DNA of 64,000 bases from Rhizobium sp. RU20A (GTDB lineage: Bacteria > Pseudomonadota > Alphaproteobacteria > Rhizobiales > Rhizobiaceae): NCBI RefSeq assembly GCF_900155885.1, contig NZ_FTMB01000001.1, forward strand, positions 1,674,001 to 1,738,000, given 5' to 3'. Under the pieces are notes generated by a model that saw nothing but the letters and a program-made list of their open reading frames with translations, ran no database searches and had not been told where the DNA came from. The position numbers were made by a program, and so were the translations under genes. Of this stretch, positions 39,734 through 49,504 are shown piece by piece. Numbering within the stretch: position 1 is the first letter of the stretch; each line of letters opens with the position of its first letter.

Positions 39734-40309
39734 TTAAAGTCTTCGGAAAAGTTCGGGATAGTCGAGGACGAGGCCATCCGCGTCCACGGGAAGATCGGCC
39801 GCGAAGCTGCCGTCGGCGACCTCAAAGCGATAGAGGCGCCCGTCTTTCAGGCAGGTGTAGCGTTGATGGTGCGCATGGGGCCGGAGGGTGTCGAAGGGAA
39901 TGTAGAGGACTGCGATGTCCGACGCCGGCATTCCCGTCGTCAATCCCAGCCGCCGGATTGGCAAAGTATTGGTAAAGGGCGTGGCGGACAGGTCAATGTC
40001 GATAAGGCCGTCGAAATCCGGGCATGGGTGGCCATGCTCATCTGTCCAGCGGCCAGGCTGGTCGGAGCGAAGGCTTAGGCGATGACCAGCAGTATTTTCG
40101 ACGCAGAGCGCGCTGACCGTCCAGTCCGCTCGTCCTTCGACCATGTAGCGGGCGCCGTAGGCAACGCCGTCAGCGGCGCCGATGACGACGCTTTCTGCCC
40201 GAAAGGCCGGGGAGTTCGTATCACTCCCCGGAACCAATGTCAGATGTTCGAGCCCTTCACCCTGGACCGGACGCCAGCGCACCGTTCTATGGGCAAGGGG
40301 CGGAAACAT
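39734..40309 (-). CDS. Putative glycolipid-binding domain protein (PF06475 type)
   Basis: A 191-residue protein resembling the 'putative glycolipid-binding' family known from Pseudomonas. It opens with [17 protein letters not shown] and has the conserved [11 protein letters not shown] and [20 protein letters not shown] segments. The fold is expected to be a beta-rich barrel; no catalytic residues are evident. It sits between gap and pgk with almost no spacing, so it is co-transcribed with glycolysis genes. Function is unknown, and the family name is not proof of ligand. Confidence 0.85.
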   Translation of the reverse strand: MFPPLAHRTVRWRPVQGEGLEHLTLVPGSDTNSPAFRAESVVIGAADGVAYGARYMVEGRADWTVSALCVENTAGHRLSLRSDQPGRWTDEHGHPCPDFDGLIDIDLSATPFTNTLPIRRLGLTTGMPASDIAVLYIPFDTLRPHAHHQRYTCLKDGRLYRFEVADGSFAADLPVDADGLVLDYPELFRRL

Positions 40310-40316
40310 GCGAATG

Positions 40317-41327
40317 TCAGATCAGCTTGGCGAAGGCGACGGCCGTGTCGGCCATGCGGTTCGAGAAGCCCCATTCGTTGTCGTACCAGGACAGGATGCG
40401 CACGAAATTGCCTTCCAGAACCTTGGTCTGGTCGTTGGCAAAGATCGAAGAGTGGCTGTCGTGGTTGAAGTCGCGCGAGACGAGCGGCTCGTCGGTATAC
40501 CCGAGGATGCCCTTCAGCGGGCCATCGGCGGCAGCCTTGATCGCGGCGTTGATCTCGGCAACGCTCGTGTCGCGCTTGGCGACGAACTTGAAGTCGACGA
40601 CCGAGACGTTCGGGGTGGGAACGCGGATCGAGGTGCCGTCGAGCTTGCCCTTGAGGTGCGGCATGACGAGGCCGACGGCCTTGGCGGCGCCGGTCGAGGT
40701 CGGGATCATCGAGAGCGCCGCGGCGCGGGCGCGGTAAAGGTCCTTGTGCATCGTGTCGAGCGTCGGCTGGTCGCCCGTGTAGGAGTGGATCGTGGTCATG
40801 AAGCCATGATCAATGCCGACGGCGTCATCGAGCGCCTTGACGACGGGAACCAGGCAGTTCGTCGTGCACGAGGCGTTGGAGATGACGAGGTGGTCCTTGG
40901 TCAGCTTGTCGTGGTTGACGCCGAAGACGACCGTCAGGTCAGCGCCATCGGCCGGGGCCGAAACGATGACGCGCTTGGCGCCGGCCGTCAGGTGGGCGGC
41001 AGCCTTGTCGCGGGCGGTGAAGATGCCCGTGCATTCCAGTGCGATGTCGACGCCCATTTCGCCATGCGGCAGGGTGGCGGGATCCTTGATGGCGGTGACC
41101 TTGATCGGCTTGCCGCCGGCTACGATGATCGTGTCGCCCTGCACTTCGACGGTTGCGGGGAACTTGCCATGGATGGAATCGTAACGCAGCAGATGCGCGT
41201 TGGTCTCGACCGGGCCGAGATCGTTGATCGCGACGACTTCGATGTCGGTGCGGCCGGATTCGACGATCGCGCGCAGCACGTTGCGGCCGATGCGGCCGAA
41301 GCCGTTGATGGCGACTTTCACTGTCAT
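40317..41327 (-). CDS. gap: Glyceraldehyde-3-phosphate dehydrogenase, type I
   Basis: Oxidises glyceraldehyde 3-phosphate to 1,3-bisphosphoglycerate with NAD. The 336-residue enzyme has the Rossmann start [16 protein letters not shown], an aspartate in VVAINDLG consistent with NAD, and the catalytic C154 in SNASCTTNC. It lies 7 bases before the glycolipid-binding-like gene and 86 bases after tkt, with a terminator between. Confidence 0.98.
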   Translation of the reverse strand: MTVKVAINGFGRIGRNVLRAIVESGRTDIEVVAINDLGPVETNAHLLRYDSIHGKFPATVEVQGDTIIVAGGKPIKVTAIKDPATLPHGEMGVDIALECTGIFTARDKAAAHLTAGAKRVIVSAPADGADLTVVFGVNHDKLTKDHLVISNASCTTNCLVPVVKALDDAVGIDHGFMTTIHSYTGDQPTLDTMHKDLYRARAAALSMIPTSTGAAKAVGLVMPHLKGKLDGTSIRVPTPNVSVVDFKFVAKRDTSVAEINAAIKAAADGPLKGILGYTDEPLVSRDFNHDSHSSIFANDQTKVLEGNFVRILSWYDNEWGFSNRMADTAVAFAKLI

Positions 41328-41374
41328 GTCAGGTTTCTCCCTGTGAAATGCGCTTGGGATTTAAGCGACTTAAG

Positions 41375-41402
41375 AAAAAGGCGGCCGGGGGTACCGGCCG
41401 CC
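41375..41402 (-). terminator. Terminator of tkt
   Basis: A 9-bp stem (GGCGGCCGG / CCGGCCGCC) with a 5-base loop, followed by TTTTT on the minus strand. It lies 12 bases beyond the tkt stop and before gap, so gap expression may depend on read-through or its own promoter. Confidence 0.75.
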
Positions 41403-41413
41403 CGGAAGCGGTA

Positions 41414-43396
41414 TCAGGAAAGCTTGGCCTCGGCAGCGGAGACTACGGCTTCCGGCGTGATGCCGAAGTGCTTGTAGAGCTCCTTGTAGGGGCCCGAAGC
41501 GCCGAAACCATGCATGCCGATGAAGATGCCGTCGGAGCCGATGAAGGCGTCCCAGCCCTGGCGGATGGCAGCTTCGACCGCGATCTTGACCGGAGCATCG
41601 CCGATGACGGCGCGCTTGTAGTCTTCCGGCTGGTCTTCGAAGAGCTCGAAGCAGGGCACGGAAACGACGCGGGTGGAGACACCCTTCTCGTTCAGCGTAC
41701 CGGCGGCCTTGACGGCGATTTCGACTTCGGAGCCCGAAGCGAAGATCGTCACCTTGGCGTCGCTGTTGGAGACGACCTCGTAGGCGCCCTTGGCGCAGAG
41801 GTTGTCTTCCTCGAACTCGGTGCGGATCGGCATCAGGTTCTGGCGGGTCAGCGCCAGGCCCGACGGACGGTGCTTGTTCTCAAGCGCCAGCTGCCAGCAC
41901 TCCACCGTTTCCGTGGCATCGGCCGGGCGGAACATCAGGAGGTTCGGGATGGCGCGCAGCGCGGCCATCTGCTCGACCGGCTGGTGCGTCGGGCCGTCTT
42001 CGCCAAGACCGATGGAATCATGCGTCAGCACGTGGATGACGCGGATGCCCATCAGCGCGGCAAGGCGGATCGACGGGCGGCAATAGTCCGAGAAGATCAG
42101 GAAGCCGCCGGAATAGGGGATGAGACCCCCATGCAGCGCGATCCCGTTCATCGCGGCGGCCATGCCGTGTTCGCGAATGCCGTAGTGCAGGTAGCGGCCA
42201 GTAAAGTCGGTCGGGGTGATCGACTTGGTCTGGCTGGTCTTGGTGTTGTTGGAGCCGGTGAGGTCGGCCGAACCGCCAATCGTCTCGGTCAGCACGCCGT
42301 TGATGACCTCGAGCGCATCCTCCGACGCCTTGCGGGTCGCCGGGTTGGGCTTGGTCTCGGCCAGCTTCTTCTTGTAGGCGGAAATCGCCGGGGCAAGGCC
42401 ACTTTCCAGCTCGCCGGCAAAGCGACGGGTGAACTGCGCCTTCTTTTCTGCCTCGGTCTTTTCGAGACGAGCCTGCCATTCCTTGTGCGTCTTGGTGGCG
42501 CGAAGACCGGCCAGACGCCAGGCATCGAGAACGTCGGCCGGAACCACGAAGGCTTCCGATTCCCAGTTCAGCGCCTTGCGGGTGGCGGCGATTTCTTCCG
42601 CCCCGAGCGGCGAGCCGTGCACCTTGTGGGTGCCGGCCTTGTGCGGGGCACCGAAGCCGATGATCGTCTTGCAGGCGATCATCGTCGGCTTGTCGGACTT
42701 CTGGGCCGTTTCAATGGCGGCCGAGATGGCGTCCGGATCATGGCCGTCGACGGCGATCGTGTTCCAGCCGGATGCCTTGAAACGGGCGTGCTGGTCGGTC
42801 GAGTCGGCGATCGAAATCGGGCCGTCGATGGAGATGTTGTTGTCGTCCCAGAAGACGATCAGCTTGTTGAGCTTGAGGTGGCCTGCCAGCGAAATCGCTT
42901 CCTGGCTGATGCCCTCCATCAGGCAGCCGTCGCCGGCGATGACGTAGGTATAGTGGTCGATGAGATCGCCGCCGAACTCGTCGTTCAGCTTCTTTTCGGC
43001 GATTGCCATGCCAACGGCGGTGGCAATGCCCTGGCCGAGCGGACCAGTGGTCGTCTCGATGCCTGCGGCATGGCCGTATTCCGGGTGGCCGGCCGTCTTG
43101 GAGCCGAGCTGACGGAAGTTCTTGATCTCGTCGATGGTGATGTCCTCGTAGCCCGTCAGATAGAGCAGCGAGTAGATCAGCATCGAGCCGTGGCCGGCCG
43201 ACAGGACGAACCGGTCACGGTTCGGCCACTGCGGGGCCTTGGGATCGAAGTTCAGGTATTTGGTGAAGAGGACGGTGGCCACATCGGCCGCTCCCATCGG
43301 CAGTCCAGGGTGGCCCGAGTTGGCTTTCTCGACGGCATCCATGGAAAGGAATCGGATCGCATTCGCCATCCGGTCGTGTTTTTCGCGAGAGTTCAT
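41414..43396 (-). CDS. tkt: Transketolase
   Basis: Thiamine diphosphate enzyme moving two-carbon units in the pentose phosphate pathway. The 660-residue protein has the substrate-side [12 protein letters not shown], the cofactor motif [13 protein letters not shown] with the long helix to [10 protein letters not shown] (about 150-190), and the C-terminal half with [21 protein letters not shown]. Start: ATG at 43396; a TTG five codons earlier is less likely. The order tkt, gap, pgk on one strand is usual in alphaproteobacteria. Confidence 0.97.
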   Translation of the reverse strand: MNSREKHDRMANAIRFLSMDAVEKANSGHPGLPMGAADVATVLFTKYLNFDPKAPQWPNRDRFVLSAGHGSMLIYSLLYLTGYEDITIDEIKNFRQLGSKTAGHPEYGHAAGIETTTGPLGQGIATAVGMAIAEKKLNDEFGGDLIDHYTYVIAGDGCLMEGISQEAISLAGHLKLNKLIVFWDDNNISIDGPISIADSTDQHARFKASGWNTIAVDGHDPDAISAAIETAQKSDKPTMIACKTIIGFGAPHKAGTHKVHGSPLGAEEIAATRKALNWESEAFVVPADVLDAWRLAGLRATKTHKEWQARLEKTEAEKKAQFTRRFAGELESGLAPAISAYKKKLAETKPNPATRKASEDALEVINGVLTETIGGSADLTGSNNTKTSQTKSITPTDFTGRYLHYGIREHGMAAAMNGIALHGGLIPYSGGFLIFSDYCRPSIRLAALMGIRVIHVLTHDSIGLGEDGPTHQPVEQMAALRAIPNLLMFRPADATETVECWQLALENKHRPSGLALTRQNLMPIRTEFEEDNLCAKGAYEVVSNSDAKVTIFASGSEVEIAVKAAGTLNEKGVSTRVVSVPCFELFEDQPEDYKRAVIGDAPVKIAVEAAIRQGWDAFIGSDGIFIGMHGFGASGPYKELYKHFGITPEAVVSAAEAKLS

Positions 43397-43692
43397 GACT
43401 GTTCCGCTCAAAAATCGGTGGTCAGGGAACGGTCTCTATCCTCCAAAGACCGCGCAAGAAGCGCCCGACACATAGCAGGTGATACGCCCAAGTCAACAAA
43501 GACAAAGCCTTGGAACCCATGGCCAGAAGGGCGCCAGCGCGGCTTTTAAATCGTTTTGATCCACAGCTTCCCGACAAAGACTGTCTTTGAAACGGTTGTT
43601 CCCCCGACACGAATGGGTTTATGACGATTCCATAGCTTTTTAAGCCATGTCCGTCCGGATTCGGGCGGGTCTTTGCAAGGGACGCGGGCAGC

Positions 43693-43962
43693 ATGCCATC
43701 GAAATCGGTCAGAGCGGCGATCGACGAGTTGAGGACTGCGCTTTCGGCCCTCGAAAAGGCGATCGATGGCAGGGTCGAGCGCGAGCGCGACATGGGCGAG
43801 GCGGAGAACGAGGTCCGGCGGGTGAATGTCGATCGGGCCCGCCTGGCCCAGGAACTCGACCAGTCACAGTTTCGCGCCAACCGGCTCGAAGAGGTCAACC
43901 GCGAGGTCTCGCGTCGCCTTGTGACGGCGATGGAGACGATCCGCGCGGTTCTCGACCGGTGA
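43693..43962 (+). CDS. DUF4164-like small coiled-coil protein upstream of zapA
   Basis: An 89-residue, wholly helical protein with heptads from about residue 5 to 85. Proteins of this type directly precede zapA in rhizobia. It has no enzymatic motif. The stop is 30 bases before zapA, so they are likely co-expressed and a part in Z-ring organisation is possible, but unproven. Confidence 0.8.
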   Translation: MPSKSVRAAIDELRTALSALEKAIDGRVERERDMGEAENEVRRVNVDRARLAQELDQSQFRANRLEEVNREVSRRLVTAMETIRAVLDR

Positions 43963-43992
43963 CGGTCGGCAAGGGCAGGATAAAGGGCTGAG

Positions 43993-44370
43993 ATGGCACA
44001 GGTCACGGTCAATATTGATGGGAAAGCCTATCGCATGGCCTGCGAGGAAGGCCAGGAAGAGCACCTGACCGAGCTTGCGGCGCGTTTCGACCGCTATGTC
44101 GGCCACCTCAAGCAGCAATTCGGCGAGATCGGCGATCTGCGCATCACCGTCATGGCCGGCATCATGGTCATGGACGAACTCTCCGAGGTCAGTCGTCGGC
44201 TGAAGACTCTGGAAACCGAAGTGGAAAACATCCGCGGCGTCAGGGACGCGGCGCTGGCCGAACAGGCCAAGGGCGACGAGGCGATCGCCGGTGCGCTGTC
44301 GGACGTCACCGCACAGATTCTCGGCATCACCGCCAAGCTCTCCGGCCGGGCGCCATCGGCCGCGGAGTAG
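43993..44370 (+). CDS. zapA: Cell division protein ZapA
   Basis: Bundles FtsZ filaments. The 125-residue protein has the ZapA N-terminal domain (AQVTVNIDGKAYRMACEEGQEEHL, then the LAARFDRYV helix) and a C-terminal coiled coil (about 60-100). The tail from about 100 is longer than in enteric ZapA. It is followed by 6S RNA and the folate cyclo-ligase gene, the arrangement also seen in E. coli (zapA-ssrS-fau). Confidence 0.93.
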   Translation: MAQVTVNIDGKAYRMACEEGQEEHLTELAARFDRYVGHLKQQFGEIGDLRITVMAGIMVMDELSEVSRRLKTLETEVENIRGVRDAALAEQAKGDEAIAGALSDVTAQILGITAKLSGRAPSAAE

Positions 44371-44442
44371 GCGGCGCCGAATTGTTGGCGTCTGCAAGGT
44401 TCGCCACTGGCAACGGGACGCGATCCGCTCTATATCTTGTTT

Positions 44443-44600
44443 GCGGTCTGCGCTTCCCGACAGGATCCACAATCCCCGGGGCCATACTCGATCTCAAGGG
44501 AGCTGTCCCTGGCCGGACCCGTGGGTCCGGACATATGGCGCCCACCTACTTTGTAGGCACCCGGGATCGTAAAATATCCATCGGTCGTCGTGGATCGCAC
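44443..44600 (+). ncRNA. ssrS: 6S RNA
   Basis: The 355-base gap between zapA and the 5-formyltetrahydrofolate cyclo-ligase gene is where 6S RNA lies in many proteobacteria. The sequence folds as 6S: a terminal stem GATCCAC (44464-44470) with GTGGATC (44590-44596), a second stem of about 12 positions (44472-44483 with 44555-44566, two mismatches), an open central bubble, a small CCTAC/GTAGG hairpin on its 3' side, and an apical hairpin CCGGACCC/GGGTCCGG. 6S RNA mimics an open promoter and binds housekeeping RNA polymerase. A TATATC -10-like element is at 44431. The ends are approximate. Confidence 0.8.
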
Positions 44601-44725
44601 TCTCCTCCTCCCCCCATCCCACATGCATGCGCCTCCGGCTGGCGGCAGGCTGCGTCGTTTCCGGCGTGGCACCGGCCCTTTGCGGCTGGCATGGTGTGAC
44701 ATGGACTGACTTGACGGAGGAACGG

Positions 44726-45322
44726 ATGGACGAAACTGTCATAACCCAACGCGACGAGAAGAAGGCGATCCGCGCCGAGCGGCTGGCGCTTCGCGATGCC
44801 TTGGCGCCGCAGGCGCGGGCGGCCGCGGGTGCCGCGATGCTGGCGCATGGCGGCGAGGCCATTTCCCTTGTCCCGGGCGAGGTGGTGGCCGGCTTCTGGC
44901 CGATCCGTTCTGAGGCCGATATCCGCCCGCTGATGGCGCGGCTCGCAGCGCGTGGTGCCCGTCTTTGCCTGCCGGTGGTGCTTGATCGCGAGACGATCGT
45001 TTTCCGCGCATATGCGGAAGGCGCGCCGGTGATCTCGACGGGCTTCGGGACGACGGGACCGGGCCCGGAGGCGGCGGTGCTGGAGCCGGACTTGCTGCTG
45101 GTGCCGCTCTCGGCCTTCGATGCGGCGGGCAACCGGATCGGCTACGGCGCCGGCCACTACGACCGCGCCATCGACCGTTTGCGGGGCATGGGCCGTCGTC
45201 CGCGGCTGATCGGGATTGCATTCGACTGCCAGGAAGTGGCATCAGTGCCCGCTGAACCGCATGATGTCGCGCTCGATGCAGTGCTGACGGAAAGCGGGCT
45301 TCGGGTCATCAAGACAGCATAG
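44726..45322 (+). CDS. 5-formyltetrahydrofolate cyclo-ligase
   Basis: Converts 5-formyltetrahydrofolate to 5,10-methenyltetrahydrofolate using ATP. The 198-residue protein has a basic N-terminal helix (KKAIRAERLALRDAL), the central FWPIRSEADIRPL strand-helix and the nucleotide-binding GYGAGHYDRAID (about 151-162). GGAGG lies before the start. Its position behind 6S RNA matches ygfA/fau of other bacteria. ymdB follows 14 bases later. Confidence 0.93.
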   Translation: MDETVITQRDEKKAIRAERLALRDALAPQARAAAGAAMLAHGGEAISLVPGEVVAGFWPIRSEADIRPLMARLAARGARLCLPVVLDRETIVFRAYAEGAPVISTGFGTTGPGPEAAVLEPDLLLVPLSAFDAAGNRIGYGAGHYDRAIDRLRGMGRRPRLIGIAFDCQEVASVPAEPHDVALDAVLTESGLRVIKTA

Positions 45323-45336
45323 GTGGGACGATCGGC

Positions 45337-46161
45337 ATGCGGCTTCTGTTTCTGGGTGACATGGTGGGCAAGACCGGGCGGGTGGCCGTCTGGAACCGTC
45401 TGCCGGGTCTGATCGCCGATCTGAAGCTCGACTTCGTCATCGTCAACGGCGAGAATGCGGCCGGCGGCTTCGGCATCACCGAGGACATCTTCCTCGAAAC
45501 CATCAATGCCGGCGCCGATGTCGTGACGACTGGCAACCATGTCTGGGACCAGAAGGAGACCGTCACCTTCGCCGGCCGGCATGACCAGTTCCTCAGGCCC
45601 GCCAACTATCCGCCCGGCACGCCTGGGCGCGGCTCAAACCTCTACATCGCCCGCAACGGCGCGCGTGTTCTGGTCGCCAACATCATGGGCCGGGTCTTCA
45701 TGCATCCCGAACTCGACGATCCCTTCAAGGCGGGCGAAGCCATCCTTGCCGCCTGCCCGCTCGGAGAACAGGCCGATGCCATCGTCTTCGACTTTCATGC
45801 GGAGGCGACCAGCGAGAAGCAGTGCTTCGGCCATTTCGTCGATGGGCGTGCCAGCCTCGTCGTCGGCACCCACACCCATGTGCCGACCGCCGATCACCAG
45901 ATCCTGAACGGGGGTACCGCCTACATGTCGGATGCGGGCATGTGCGGCGACTATGATTCCTCGCTCGGCATGGACAAGGAAGAGCCGCTGAACCGGTTCA
46001 TTTCCAAGATGCCGAAGGGCAGATTCGAGGCGGCGAGCGGCGCCGCCACCATCTGCGGCCTCGGTGTCGAGATTTCCGACCGCACGGGCCTTGCCGAAAA
46101 GATCGCGCCGCTGCGCCTCGGCCCGCGTCTGTCCGAGACAATCCCCGACTTCTGGGCCTGA
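45337..46161 (+). CDS. YmdB-family metallophosphoesterase (TIGR00282 type)
   Basis: A 274-residue di-metal phosphodiesterase. Ligand motifs are GDMVGKTGR (D8), VNGENAAGGFG, TTGNHVWDQKE, DFHAEATSEK and GTHTHVPTADH. Bacillus YmdB hydrolyses cyclic nucleotides and affects motility and biofilm; the role here is unknown. It is probably co-transcribed with the folate gene and ends at a shared terminator. Confidence 0.94.
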   Translation: MRLLFLGDMVGKTGRVAVWNRLPGLIADLKLDFVIVNGENAAGGFGITEDIFLETINAGADVVTTGNHVWDQKETVTFAGRHDQFLRPANYPPGTPGRGSNLYIARNGARVLVANIMGRVFMHPELDDPFKAGEAILAACPLGEQADAIVFDFHAEATSEKQCFGHFVDGRASLVVGTHTHVPTADHQILNGGTAYMSDAGMCGDYDSSLGMDKEEPLNRFISKMPKGRFEAASGAATICGLGVEISDRTGLAEKIAPLRLGPRLSETIPDFWA

Positions 46162-46167
46162 CACGCG

Positions 46168-46196
46168 AAAAGCGGCCGGGGTGACCCAGCCGCTTT
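46168..46196. terminator. Terminator between ymdB and the PNPOx-like gene
   Basis: An 8-bp stem AAAGCGGC / GCCGCTTT with a 12-base loop between convergent genes. T-runs are short on both strands. Confidence 0.6.
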
Positions 46197-46214
46197 CACG
46201 CCATTCATGGGTAA

Positions 46215-46766
46215 TCAAATCATCTGAGGGCGAAGGGGATCGAGAGCCGCGGCGCCGCGCTGCGAGTCGTTGAAGACGACATGGGTCTTCACGCCGACAT
46301 CGGGCTCGCTGTCGGTAAGATTGGCCTTGGCGATTTCCCAGCCGAACTTCAGCGACGAGCCTGTGGAGGCCCAGATCTCGGCATCTTCCATGCGCAGGGC
46401 CAGCATCGTCAGCTCCGGGTCGTTCTTGCCGCCGTCGAACCAGGCCTCGACGACCGAGTTCCAGAACTGGTCGATCCGCGCCGGATCCTTCGTGACGGTG
46501 ATGCGGCCGGCGACGCAGGCATGGTAATCGTGGTCCTTGCCGACGACGCAGAAATGCGCGTGGCCACCCGAGCCGATGGCGCTGACAATCTCGGCGCTGG
46601 TCTTGGTGTAGAACCACACGGTGGCCGTCTGTTCGTCGAGGAACGGCGCCATAGGCTGCATGTGGAGGCCGGAGCCTTCGACGCCGAGCATGCCGGCATG
46701 GATGCTGTGGATCTGGTCGAAAAGCTGCTGACGCGGGTTTTCGCGGGCCTTGCTGAGATTGCTCAC
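46215..46766 (-). CDS. Pyridoxamine 5'-phosphate oxidase-like, general stress protein 26 family
   Basis: A 183-residue split-barrel flavin-binding protein. The segment LHMQPMAPFLDEQTATVWFYT and the following ATVWF strand are typical of the GSP26 group that binds FMN or FAD, rather than true PdxH. The start is GTG at 46766 (GGGAG six bases upstream, with family length). A role in stress defence is by family name only. Confidence 0.88.
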   Translation of the reverse strand: MSNLSKARENPRQQLFDQIHSIHAGMLGVEGSGLHMQPMAPFLDEQTATVWFYTKTSAEIVSAIGSGGHAHFCVVGKDHDYHACVAGRITVTKDPARIDQFWNSVVEAWFDGGKNDPELTMLALRMEDAEIWASTGSSLKFGWEIAKANLTDSEPDVGVKTHVVFNDSQRGAAALDPLRPQMI

Positions 46767-47014
46767 GGGTTTCTCCCTTAGTTGTCTGCCGAATGGCTTG
46801 GGTACGGGGCGGGTTTGACAAGCGAACGCGTCTGGCGGCGGCTTGTTCCCTTCACCGTCCGGAGCGTCACGCGTTTGAGACCTCTTCACGCATTTATGAG
46901 CGATGCCGGCCGGCTTGCCGCTTTACGGCGGCCTGCTTCTCGCTGATCCTTCGGGCACTGATGATGGGTGGCTGGTTCACCGGTTCTTTGCCGGTCGGAT
47001 AGGAGAGAACCGTG

Positions 47015-47863
47015 ATGATCCGCTATCTCGGCTATGTTTTTCTCGCGATCGTTTTCCTGCATCTTCTGTCCACCGACCGCGCCTTCGCGCAGGCGCGCAC
47101 GGAAAGCCGCCCCGTCAGCCAGTGCCAGGCAATTGCCGGGACGGTGCCGGGCGTGATCTTCGCTACGCTGGCGCCAGGACAATGGCCGGTGATCCCGGCC
47201 CAGGCGCGCGCCAACGAGGCGGTAACGATCAGCTATATCGGCCACTCCACCTTTCTCATCGAAACGCCGGGCGGCATCTCCATCGCCACCGACTTCAACG
47301 GCTACCATCGCCCGGCGGCGGCCCCCACCGTCGCCACCATGAACAAGGCGCATTCCAGCCACTACACGCTGACACCGGATCCGGCGATCCGGCATGTGCT
47401 GCACGGCTGGGGCGAGGCGGGCAAGGCGGCGGAGCACCATCTGATGGTGGGCGACACCTATGTGCGCAATGTGCCCACCGACATTCGCTCGGGTTACGGC
47501 GCGATGGAGGCGAATGGCAATTCGATCTTCATTTTCGAAGTTGCGGGCCTGTGCATCGGCCATCTCGGCCATCTGCATCACGAACTGACCGACAGCCACT
47601 ATGCCGCGATCGGCCGTCTTGACGTCGTCATGGTGCCGGTCGATGGCGGCCTGACCATGGGCGCTGACAGCATGAGCCGTGTGGTGACCCGGCTGCGCTC
47701 GGCGCTCATTTTGCCGATGCATCGGCGCGGACCGCCGATCGACCGGTTCCTCGACATGTTCGGCTCTGGCTTCGATCACCGCTTCGCCGACAGCGCCACC
47801 ATCACGGTGTCCCTGCGAACCTTGCCAGAGAAGCCGCTGATTTATATCCTGAAGGGCGTGTGA
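47015..47863 (+). CDS. Exported MBL-fold hydrolase, UlaG-like and divergent
   Basis: A 282-residue protein with a signal peptide (residues about 5-27, ending FAQA) and a metallo-beta-lactamase fold of the UlaG/RomA kind: YIGHSTFLIETPGGISIATDF is the usual opening. The metal motif is divergent: where HxHxDH is expected the sequence has NKAHSSHYT. Later histidines (IGHLGHLHHEL) and an aspartate (VPVDGG) remain, so some metal binding is likely. A GTG three bases upstream is an equally good start. Function unknown. Confidence 0.85.
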   Translation: MIRYLGYVFLAIVFLHLLSTDRAFAQARTESRPVSQCQAIAGTVPGVIFATLAPGQWPVIPAQARANEAVTISYIGHSTFLIETPGGISIATDFNGYHRPAAAPTVATMNKAHSSHYTLTPDPAIRHVLHGWGEAGKAAEHHLMVGDTYVRNVPTDIRSGYGAMEANGNSIFIFEVAGLCIGHLGHLHHELTDSHYAAIGRLDVVMVPVDGGLTMGADSMSRVVTRLRSALILPMHRRGPPIDRFLDMFGSGFDHRFADSATITVSLRTLPEKPLIYILKGV

Positions 47864-47900
47864 GCGGCACTTGGCCGCGCAGCGCCCGAGGGATGACGGC

Positions 47901-48449
47901 ATGACGATGACTGTGCGGCGGCTGGCGATGGGCCTGATCGTTCTTGGCATGTTTGCCGGTGTGGCCGAGGCTGCGAGTACGCCCGCCCCACGCCAGCCGA
48001 CGGCCGACGGGATGGGCACGGCGCCTGAGGGCGAGACGAAGACACCCGCCGGCAATGGCGCGGCAAACGATACCGGCGCCGGACAGGTGACGCGAACGGC
48101 AAGGCCGCTGCCCGATCCCGAGGCCTTCCAGACGCCCACCGGCAATATTGGCTGCGTCTATACGCCGGCCGGCGGCAGCCGCGTCTATATGCCGGCCGAT
48201 GGCGGTCCGGAGCTTTCCTGCGACATCGTCCAGCCACGTTATATCCGGGCCACGCTGTCGGCGCGCGGACCGGGCGTCCTGTCCCGCAATGTCTCCGATC
48301 AAGGGTGCTGCGGCGGTTTCGTGCTGCAGTATGGAGAGACGTGGACGGCCGGCCCCTTCCGCTGCACATCGGAGCGGACCGGGCTTTCCTGCGAGCGGCA
48401 CGATGGCCATGGCATGTTCCTGTCGCGCAGGCGCATCGAAGCACAGTGA
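47901..48449 (+). CDS. Secreted protein with a TPTGNIGC motif (DUF6636-like)
   Basis: A 182-residue protein with a signal peptide (about 1-25, ending AEAA), a 45-residue Pro/Gly/Thr linker, then a small cysteine-containing domain beginning FQTPTGNIGCVYTP and ending RCTSERTGLSCERHDGHGMFLSRRR. Six cysteines probably form disulfides in the periplasm. The F-TP-GNIGC motif is shared by exported proteins in actinobacteria and alphaproteobacteria. It follows the MBL gene by 37 bases. Function unknown. Confidence 0.8.
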   Translation: MTMTVRRLAMGLIVLGMFAGVAEAASTPAPRQPTADGMGTAPEGETKTPAGNGAANDTGAGQVTRTARPLPDPEAFQTPTGNIGCVYTPAGGSRVYMPADGGPELSCDIVQPRYIRATLSARGPGVLSRNVSDQGCCGGFVLQYGETWTAGPFRCTSERTGLSCERHDGHGMFLSRRRIEAQ

Positions 48450-48573
48450 GCCGTCTTCCATGCCTTACCGGGCCGCAAAGCGCTGAAAAAGCGGGCATCG
48501 GCTGGACGAATGGCGGCAAGGGTCCTATAAGGCCCGCCACACTCCACACAGGGCAGGCATAGCAGAGGGCGTC

Positions 48574-49320
48574 ATGGCCGGTCATTCACAGTTCAAGAAC
48601 ATCATGCACCGCAAGGGCCGTCAGGACGCGGTGCGCTCGAAAATGTTTTCCAAGCTGGCGCGCGAAATCACCGTCGCTGCCAAGGCGGGTCTTCCGGACC
48701 CCGCCATGAATGCGCGCCTGCGTCTGGCGATCCAGAACGCCAAGGCCCAGTCCATGCCGAAGGACAATATCGACCGCGCCATCAAGAAGGCGTCGGGCGC
48801 GGACGGCGAGAGCTATGACGAAGTGCGCTACGAGGGCTACGGCCCGGGCGGCGTCGCCGTCATCGTGGAAGCGCTGACCGACAACCGCAACCGCACCGCC
48901 TCCTCCGTGCGCTCGACCTTCTCCAAGGCCGGCGGCGCGCTCGGCGAAACCGGCTCGGTCTCCTTCTCCTTCGATCACGTCGGTGAAATCGTCTACAAGC
49001 TGTCGGCCGGCGACGCCGACACCGTCATGGAAGCCGCCATCGAGGCCGGCGCCGACGACGTGACGACCGACGAGGATGGCCACACGATCATCTGCGGTTT
49101 CGAAGCCCTTGGCGAAGTCTCCAAGGCGCTCGAAGCGACGCTCGGCGAAGCCGAGACCGTCAAGATCATCTGGAAGGCGCAGAACACCGTTCCCGTCGAC
49201 GAGGAAAAGGCGCAGTCGCTGATGAAGCTCATCGACACGCTCGAGGACGATGACGACGTGCAGAACGTCTATTCGAACTTCGAAGTCTCCGATGAAGTGA
49301 TGGCCAAGCTCTCGGCCTGA
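48574..49320 (+). CDS. yebC: YebC/PmpR-family regulator (translation-associated)
   Basis: A 248-residue protein starting with the diagnostic [19 protein letters not shown] and containing [13 protein letters not shown] and [19 protein letters not shown]. Members of this family were described as transcription regulators (PmpR). Recent work on YebC2 and mitochondrial TACO1 links them to translation of proline stretches. Length and motifs are standard. In other bacteria it often precedes ruvC; here it stands alone. Confidence 0.96.
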   Translation: MAGHSQFKNIMHRKGRQDAVRSKMFSKLAREITVAAKAGLPDPAMNARLRLAIQNAKAQSMPKDNIDRAIKKASGADGESYDEVRYEGYGPGGVAVIVEALTDNRNRTASSVRSTFSKAGGALGETGSVSFSFDHVGEIVYKLSAGDADTVMEAAIEAGADDVTTDEDGHTIICGFEALGEVSKALEATLGEAETVKIIWKAQNTVPVDEEKAQSLMKLIDTLEDDDDVQNVYSNFEVSDEVMAKLSA

Positions 49321-49422
49321 GGGCGCCGGATCTCGCCAGAGAAGCAAGTCCCGTCGACCGACCTGCATCATCCCCGGGCTATACACGAGCCTCGGGGATG
49401 CCTTGCCCAAAGCGCGGCCATT

Positions 49423-49443
49423 CTTGTCATACTGACAAGTTTT
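49423..49443 (+). terminator. Small hairpin with T-run ahead of the PhzF gene
   Basis: CTTGTCA-tac-TGACAAG followed by TTTT, 102 bases after yebC. It may terminate yebC or, being symmetric, bind a regulator of the PhzF gene. A larger hairpin (ATCCCCG / CGGGGAT) lies at about 49370-49400. Confidence 0.5.
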
Positions 49444-49504
49444 CCCGTTCCGGCGGGCCCGATCACGGCACTACAAAAGGCCCTTGCAATGAAAGGAGCC
49501 GCCC

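Noticed and set aside
41361-41374. TTAAGCGACTTAAG near gap as a CtrA box
   Set aside because: The TTAA words are nine bases apart (N5), not eleven (N7).
41348-43549. 733-codon plus-strand frame opposite tkt
   Set aside because: Antisense of transketolase; same reasoning.
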